A model generated the notes under the pieces. It saw only the letters and a program-made list of their open reading frames with translations. It was not told where the DNA came from and searched no databases. A program made the position numbers and the translations under genes. Positions 34,700-39,692 of a stretch of DNA of 39,692 bases are shown piece after piece (within the stretch, counting starts at the first letter, position 1; each line of letters begins with the position of its first letter). Source of the DNA: Apostichopus parvimensis (taxonomy: Eukaryota; Echinodermata; Holothuroidea; Aspidochirotida; Stichopodidae); contig KN885215.1 of assembly GCA_000934455.1 (NCBI GenBank), forward strand, positions 38,545 through 78,236, written 5' to 3'.

Positions 34700-35364
34700 G
34701 TAAGATCACCAAAGGCTCTGTCACTGGTGAAGGGTTGCTAGTTATAGATTAACCCTGAGTAATGTTGTTGCAAAACAAGTGGAATGTATGATCATTTGAA
34801 TGATGTGTCTAAGTAGTGTACTCAATTGTTATTTGACTATGCTCATTTTATTGGAGTGCCTGCCTCACAAATGTTTAGGTTAATTGGCATATCCAAAGGA
34901 GCTATTGCCACACTAGTCTGTCTGTATATCTGTGAAAAGGATTGGTACTGTACTATCATAAACAAGACTGTTCAAATATGCCAAGAAAAACCTTACAGTA
35001 ATAATTGTAATTCTCAGTAATAATATTTGTATGTGGGAGACATCATTGAATAAACCTGGCCATAGCATTTGTTTATGATGAAAAGAGTGCAACATGCCAC
35101 ATGTTGTTTTGGGATGACTCTGAAGCTATCATGTGGATAGTTTGCATATAGCAAAGTCAGGTGCCAGTGACACTGTCATACTGTACGTATGTACTCCAGG
35201 ATCAAGTATAGCAAGATGTGATTTCAAATGTAAATTTGCATAGTAGAATTAAGGCTGTTTATTCTCGCATGTTCTACGTTGCTGTACGTCCGTTTTGCCA
35301 TCTGCGGATTTCCTCATGATGCGTTTCAAATACTAATATTTTGCCTCTGCTGATTTTGATATAG
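34700..35364 (+). other. Intron, 665 bp
   Basis: AT-rich, with nothing recognised. Confidence 0.85.
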
Positions 35365-35632
35365 GTGCAATCAGTGTTAGAGGATTTAGAGCGAGAGTAC
35401 ACCAGGGAGGATGATTGGTGTGGTGGTCAAGAGACTCAGCCGATTAGTGAAACAGAGATGTTGCAGATGATCAACAGGCATCAAGACCAGAAAGAGAGCT
35501 TTCTGAAAGCCTGTACAATGGCTCGCAGAAGTACAGAAAACTTTATGAAGTATCTAAAAAAGTGCAATGGACAAAGTCCACAATTAAGTGCAATGGCAGA
35601 ACAACCCAGAGGCCCTGAAGCATATACCAAAA
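35365..35632 (+). CDS. TRIO: TRIO-like exon: spectrin repeat with WCGG loop
   Basis: Encodes 89 residues plus one base (phase 0 in, phase 1 out), between TTTTGATATAG and GTAAGTT. VQSVLEDLEREYTREDDWCG is nearly the same as the family stretch with LE-EYKREEDWCGG. HQDQKESFLKACTMARRSTE then matches H-EQKEAFLKACTLARR. The last part (SPQLSAMAEQPRGPEAYTK) is the variable loop before the next helix. The final A joins AA of the next exon to make lysine. This is the best-conserved stretch in the window and the strongest single evidence for the family. Residues 400-488. Confidence 0.98.
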
Positions 35633-36315
35633 GTAAGTTATGTAGAGAGGTGTATAACTCTCATTTGGTTTGCATTAAACACAATGTGGTAATGTTTTAA
35701 TGTCAATGCAATACTCCTTGCAGCAGCCAATCACAGAACACCTCAAACTATTTGTGGACAACTTTATAATCCTTCAAAAGATGGCTGATAAGAAAGTTGC
35801 CATTTACAGACATTTCACGTAGGAGAAGAATTAATCCATCACATTTGTAGGATATCAGAATAAACAATGTGTTTGTGAATTTGCTGCAAGAATTTCTCAA
35901 CAAAATAAATACTCAGTGTTCCAAATTAACCAGCCAAACATCAAAAGATGCATTTCTTGGTTTTTGGAGAGCAAAAACTGGTCTCAACTTCCATCAAAGC
36001 TGACATTCTTTGCCCCATCTTCTGTTAGCCAAATAGACCACTATACTACTATTCAAAACTTGTCATACCACTAAATATCTTCTCCCTTGGTTATAACATC
36101 ATGTAGGATAACTCTGTAAATTAACTATACTAAACTTGCCATGGTCTTTGAAGCAACAATTAAATCAGTGGCAACACCTACTAGTTACAGCCTGTATCTA
36201 AATTAAGCTGTAAAATGTTTTAACTAAAGTAAACATCTGAAATGAAGACCCGCAAAAGCTAGATGAATCAGACCTAAACCAATTGATTAATTGGAACTAT
36301 TCTTGATAATTTCAG
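35633..36315 (+). other. Intron, 683 bp
   Basis: AT-rich, with nothing recognised beyond GTAAGT and a weak TAATTTCAG acceptor. Confidence 0.85.
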
Positions 36316-36431
36316 AAATATTAGAAGAGCTCCTTCAGCAAGAAGATAAAGTGTTGGAAAGTTGGACGACTAAGAAAAAGAGGCTCGACCAGTGTTTACA
36401 GTTTGTACTGTTTGAAAGGAGTGCGAGGCAG
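36316..36431 (+). CDS. TRIO: TRIO-like exon: spectrin helix, LDQC motif
   Basis: Starts with two bases completing lysine 489, then 38 codons, and ends in phase 0 at GTATGT. It encodes ILEELLQQEDKVLESWTTKK, then KRLDQCLQFVLFERSARQ. The family has ILNELF-RENRVL-YWT-RKRRLDQC-QYVVFERSAKQ. Residues 490-527. Confidence 0.98.
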
Positions 36432-36563
36432 GTATGTAACTTAAAATCACTGATAATATATCATTATTATTACATAATTAAATTCACATTTTGCAATTGC
36501 AGGGGCCACCCAAGCTGGTTTTGATTCAGTCATAGTTATTTTGTCTCTTTGTTTTCTTAACAG

Positions 36564-36686
36564 GCCTTGGACTGGATTCATGATACTGGTGAGTTCTACC
36601 TGTCTACTCACACAAACCTTGGAAAGAACGTGGAGGAAACTACAGACCTACTCACAGAACACAATGAGTTCAAGGGAACTGCAAAG
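36564..36686 (+). CDS. TRIO: TRIO-like exon: last spectrin repeat, helix A
   Basis: Encodes 41 residues, phase 0 at both ends, between TTTTCTTAACAG and GTAGACA (a weaker donor). ALDWIHDTGEFYLSTHTNLG and LLTEHNEFKGTAK match family ALEWIHDNGEFYLSTHTS-G and LL-EHEEF---AK. W531 is the helix-A tryptophan. The short introns on both sides (132 and 150 bp) are typical for this part of the gene. Confidence 0.98.
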
Positions 36687-36836
36687 GTAGACACAAATAG
36701 TTCACTTTGAAATATTGATTTATTGGTTGGTACAATATAACTTGATATCTTAGCTACTTATAAATTTGATTTGTCTCTATATTCATTTTTTTCAATAGTG
36801 GATTTACTGTATGATATGTGTTGACTTATTCTCCAG

Positions 36837-37019
36837 GAGACCAAAGAAAAAGTGAAGCTGTTGCGACAACTTGCAGACAGTTTAGTGGAGAGAGGTCATT
36901 CTCATGCATCAAGTATTAAGAACTGGGTAGCAGCAGTGGATGAACGGTACAGGGATTTCTCCCTGCGAATGGATAAGTACCGCAATCAGTTGCAATCTAA
37001 ACTGGGATTAAACCAAGAG
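36837..37019 (+). CDS. TRIO: TRIO-like exon: end of last spectrin repeat
   Basis: Encodes 61 residues, phase 0 at both ends, between TTATTCTCCAG and an unusual GTTTGT donor. ETKEKVKLLRQLADSLVERG, HSHASSIKNWVAAVDERYRD and FSLRMDKYRNQLQSKLGLNQ follow the family pattern KERVKLL-QLADG--EKGHAHA, CV-AVDKRYRDFSLRMEKYR. It completes the repeat before the DH domain. Fragments of this exon recur in the downstream intron (37065-37112 and 37441-37509). Residues 569-629. Confidence 0.97.
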
Positions 37020-37048
37020 GTTTGTAGATTAAGAGATTAATCATTAAT

Positions 37049-37071
37049 ACTTCTTAAGTAACTTAAGAAGT
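37049..37071. repeat. Perfect inverted repeat, 10-bp arms, 3-base loop
   Basis: ACTTCTTAAG, TAA, CTTAAGAAGT, 29 bases downstream of the exon end. It could form a hairpin near the weak donor in the transcript. Any function is inference. Confidence 0.9.
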
Positions 37072-37112
37072 GGATAGGGGCAGTAGGTTTCTCCTTGTGC
37101 ATGGAGGAGACC
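37065..37112 (+). pseudogene. Relic of the preceding exon, copy 1
   Basis: Reads KKWIGAV then GFSLCMEE, against KNWVAAV and DFSLRMDK in the exon at 36837-37019, with the intervening residues missing. No donor or in-phase acceptor is present, and the frame stops soon after (TAG near 37122). The similarity is short, so this copy is less certain than the second one. Confidence 0.5.
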
Positions 37113-37440
37113 TGGGCTAATACCTAGAGTTCCAACATTATAAGATTAACAGTTTTTAAATAAAACTTGTTCCGAGCAATAGATGCAAAGAACAATGAGA
37201 TTACCTGGGGATGGACAATACTCTGAAGTACCCACACTAACAAGTAGGGATATTGAATTTGGACTTAAAACCAAGAGATTCCCACCTTAAGAAATGAAGA
37301 GTTGTAAATCAAAAATTAGTTCCAAGCAGTAAAATCAAAGTACAGCGACTTTTCCTAGGGACCCGCAAATGCCACATTTAGTTGTGGACAAAACTGGACA
37401 GAAATTATAGTCAAGAAATTTGCACATAACAGATAAAGGG

Positions 37441-37509
37441 TTCTGGGTTGTTGCACTAGTGGAAAAGTACTGCAATCAGTTGCAATCAAAACTGGCATTA
37501 AGATTTTTA
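37441..37509 (+). pseudogene. Relic of the preceding exon, copy 2
   Basis: FWVVAL followed at once by VEKYCNQLQSKLAL mirrors NWVAAV and MDKYRNQLQSKLGL of the real exon, with ten codons missing between. At the DNA level GCAATCAGTTGCAATC is identical. Where the real donor would be, the copy lacks about a dozen bases, so it cannot splice normally. It is a decayed tandem exon duplication. Confidence 0.85.
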
Positions 37510-37908
37510 GATTAAATGAGTAGTTAGATCTTTCTATGCAAAAGTTAACCCTCAAAATAAAAGCAATGCCACTACACAAACTGCTAGGTCATCTTTTGAC
37601 AGGTAGAGACTGTATTTATGTAGTAGGTTGAAGCCTTTCCAGATATTGTACTTTCTCAAGAATAAATTGGTTGTCTACTTTCATGTGGTGTTGTTTGTAT
37701 TTGAGTTATGAACATAGAAGAACTTTTTCATGTGCATATCATGGAGCACTTTTGATTGATTATTCAGTGAGTTACCTGCTGAAATGTGTAAAGATATTAT
37801 TCCATAGTAAAGAGTTATGTTGTTATACTGTATGCCTGTGTTAAAATTTATTCAGAAAATTAGGAAATATGAATTGAGCCTTTTTTTTTTCTTTCTTTAT
37901 GAGAATAG

Positions 37909-38094
37909 GATGACTTTAGGGAACCTATGTCAGAAAATCGCATGTCAGATACAAGTTTGGAACTGAAGCTGAGAGATGCTGCAAAAGGCCTTAGTGATGA
38001 AAAACGAAAGTCGGCACGGAAAAGAGATTATATAATGTCAGAACTACTGGAAACAGAAAAGACATATGTGAGAGACTTGGAGTGCTGTATCCAG
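37909..38094 (+). CDS. TRIO: TRIO-like exon: linker and start of DH1 (RhoGEF) domain
   Basis: Encodes 62 residues, phase 0 at both ends, between a T-rich tract plus GAGAATAG and GTAACTG. DDFREPMSENRMSDTSLELK is the variable linker, followed by LRDAAKGLSDEKRKSARKRD and YIMSELLETEKTYVRDLECC. The family has KLRDAAHELNEEKRKSARRK-FIMAELLQTEKAYVRDL. The DH domain begins near window residue 669. The glutamate in LLETEKTYV is the conserved CR1 residue that contacts switch I of the GTPase in DH domains. DH1 of TRIO/Kalirin exchanges nucleotide on Rac1 and RhoG. Confidence 0.98.
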
Positions 38095-39337
38095 GTAACT
38101 GTTGCATTAGTTCAAAAGCAAATGAAGCTTATGCCACAGCAAAGTTTCTTTTTATTTATCTGACTATTGTTTTGTCTGTATGTCTGATATTTTTCAAACC
38201 AATCCTTAAACAGCTTAATCTAATATTGACCAATCATCAGTTGATTGTGAGGTAAAAGAAAGTGTGCAGGAATAAAAGCTCAAAGGCTACATGAAGTATT
38301 TAGCAACCAAAAAGAAGATTGATTCAAACTTGCATCTCTTCTAGAGACTTGCACAAATTTTCATCAATCCAGGTTTAAGCAATTCAGGTGGGGAATTGAC
38401 AAAATTAACAGTTCAGAAAACAGGTCAGAGGTCATCTTGCGCATGTTTCAGGTTAAAGGTTAAAGGAATATTAATTGTCAAACATTTTCTCAAGAATAAG
38501 CTTTAGTCAGGTTATTCTCTGCTTTTAGCAAGTGTTGAAGGGGGTGTCTGAATGAATCTCTTACTCAGTTAATATACATTTGGATTTCATTCCAAAGCAA
38601 TGGATGCATTCTGTAAGTGACAACATTCAAATTGCTTCCTGAATTTTGGACAGTCTGACAGTCATGTCAGCTGATGGGAGTAATGTGAAAATGGTAAATT
38701 CTGCTATGGTTTATTTCAGAGCACAAGGTCCTCTCCAAATTAGATGGAAGTTACTGACAAGCTTCCATAACTAGCCAGAGTACATTGTCATGAAGAGCAA
38801 CAGTATTTCAATTGTAGTCTGTTAGTTTTACACACAAACAACAGGGAATGGTTTTCTTTCTTGGTGTGTGACCTATTATAATTATGTGGCACAAATCATG
38901 TTGCAAAGTAAATTGAGCTACAATGTTCCTGATGTATGAATATTGTACCCAGACCAACAGCAACCAACACAGTGTTTGAAGGATTGCAGTTAGTTTATAT
39001 GATGTATCCGCACTGATACAGACATATCTCTGTGTTGCTAATTGCATGCTTCTTGCTGCTGTTATTAATTCTCTGTAGTAATTGTCCTGAATAGTCACAA
39101 AGGCCTTCAAAATACTGTAACATTGTTACCAAACATGCACATAGTAGTTTGGTGGTGATGCTGGTATAAACAATGTTGAGCATCCATGAATACATGTTAA
39201 TGCTTTCAGCAGCTTGTGCAAGTACAGTACCATGGATGAATAGAAGGTTGTGTTTGTGTTGGCTATATAGAGTATTTATCAGTACATTTGTATTTTATTT
39301 TCCATTGTTTTATGTATCCTCCTCCTCTCTGTTGTAG
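38095..39337 (+). other. Intron, 1.2 kb
   Basis: Contains a perfect AGGTCA-G-AGGTCA (38422-38434) beside TCTCAAGAATAAGCTTTAG, so it holds a weak copy of the AGGTCA repeat family. Otherwise unremarkable. Confidence 0.8.
38420..38510 (+). repeat. Weak copy of the AGGTCA repeat family
   Basis: AGGTCAGAGGTCATC followed about 60 bases later by TCTCAAGAATAAGCTT, the same order as in the units at 11462 and 4304. Spacing and flanks have drifted. The alignment is by eye only. Confidence 0.45.
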
Positions 39338-39447
39338 AATTACTTGTGTGAAATGTTAGCATCAGTTGAGGAAGTGCCACCAGGGATTGTACACAAACAA
39401 CATATTATCTTTGGGAACATTGAGGTTATCTATGACTTTCATAAAAA
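39338..39447 (+). CDS. TRIO: TRIO-like exon: DH1 domain, second exon
   Basis: Encodes 36 residues plus two bases (phase 0 in, phase 2 out), between CTCTCTGTTGTAG and [43 protein letters not shown] matches the family YLWEM-SGVEEIPPGI-NKE-IIFGN-QEIY-FH. It is helix 2 of the DH domain. The next exon, expected to carry the NIFL-ELE pattern, lies beyond 39692. The remaining 245 bases are intron. Confidence 0.98.
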
Positions 39448-39692
39448 GTGAGTACATTTTGATATTTGTTATCTATCTGATGAGATATTGTACTCTATTG
39501 ACAATTTGTGCAAACTGACTCTATAACTGCTGCCCATCTCATACCACTTGAAGCACTGAACTCAAACATAGTGGGTTAGTGTGCAGTACCAAAGGGTGAC
39601 AAATGACATAGGGATGGAGCTTAGAAAGTAGTTAATGTGCAGTGTAGGTGCATTTGTATTTGTGTGAACAAAACAGTATGTAACAAACATTT

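Larger units (their letters stand above)
37020..37908 (+). other. Intron with decayed copies of the preceding exon
   Basis: 889 bp, with a GTTTGT donor and a T-rich tract before GAGAATAG. It contains a perfect 10-bp-arm hairpin (37049-37071) and two recognisable exon relics (37065-37112 and 37441-37509). The rest shows nothing else. Confidence 0.85.
4937..39447 (+). other. TRIO: TRIO/Kalirin-family RhoGEF gene, partial (13 exons)
   Basis: This span covers thirteen exons: 4937-5128, 9546-9718, 26901-27075, 28256-28399, 30196-30396, 34069-34188, 34508-34699, 35365-35632, 36316-36431, 36564-36686, 36837-37019, 37909-38094 and 39338-39447. Every junction has AG acceptor and GT donor, and the joined 2183 nt stay open for 727 codons plus two bases with matching phases. 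The product aligns from end to end, by recall of the family, with the second half of the TRIO/Kalirin spectrin repeats followed by the start of DH1. Five complete spectrin-like repeats and the end of a sixth are visible. The window has no start or stop codon for this gene. Family knowledge: these proteins are Rac/RhoG exchange factors acting at the membrane and cytoskeleton in axon guidance. TRIO and Kalirin cannot be separated here; one pre-duplication orthologue is expected outside vertebrates. Confidence 0.95.

Noticed and set aside
1..39692. CRISPR array, bacterial operon or phage content
   Set aside because: Repeats are minisatellite or interspersed in form, genes are intron-split, and no bacterial signals are present.

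Overview
This is eukaryotic, most likely metazoan, genomic DNA: AT-rich, intron-rich, with long non-coding stretches, decayed transposons and two 50-N scaffold gaps. One gene dominates. Thirteen plus-strand exons (4937-39447) splice in consistent phase into a 727-residue open frame. It reads as the C-terminal half of the spectrin-repeat array plus the start of the first RhoGEF (DH) domain of a TRIO/Kalirin/UNC-73 protein. Both ends of the gene lie outside the window: the Sec14 domain and early spectrin repeats are upstream, and most of DH1, PH1 and everything after are downstream. Invertebrates usually have one TRIO/Kalirin gene. The protein looks close to vertebrate TRIO, and an invertebrate deuterostome such as an echinoderm or hemichordate would fit, but that placement is inference.

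Layout: 1-4936 intron with nothing recognised except AGGTCA-rich repeats near 4069-4510. 4937-5128 and 9546-9718 are the first two exons. 9719-26900 is a 17.2 kb intron holding most of the repeats: diverged tandem AGGTCA repeats, a 1714-bp segment present twice around a scaffold gap (almost surely a false duplication), one arm of a long inverted dispersed repeat, a 40-bp minisatellite and a dead hAT (BED-finger) transposase. 26901-39447 holds eleven exons at closer spacing. The second gap (28160-28209) truncates a false extra copy of the exon at 28256-28399. A tRNA-like sequence sits at 32391-32462.

The exons act together as one protein. The spectrin repeats form an elongated scaffold with the tryptophan-led helices typical of the fold (SSWF, PLWT, QGWI, LDWI). 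They lead directly into the DH domain, which in TRIO/Kalirin activates Rac1/RhoG to remodel actin during axon guidance and cell migration.

I found no new multi-gene system. The most interesting observations are decayed copies of the exon at 36837-37019 in the intron just after it, the two gap-flanking false duplications, the hAT transposase whose second catalytic acidic residue appears deleted, the long inverted repeat pair 8353-8947 / 21605-22172, and a recurring repeat family carrying nuclear-receptor-like AGGTCA direct repeats.
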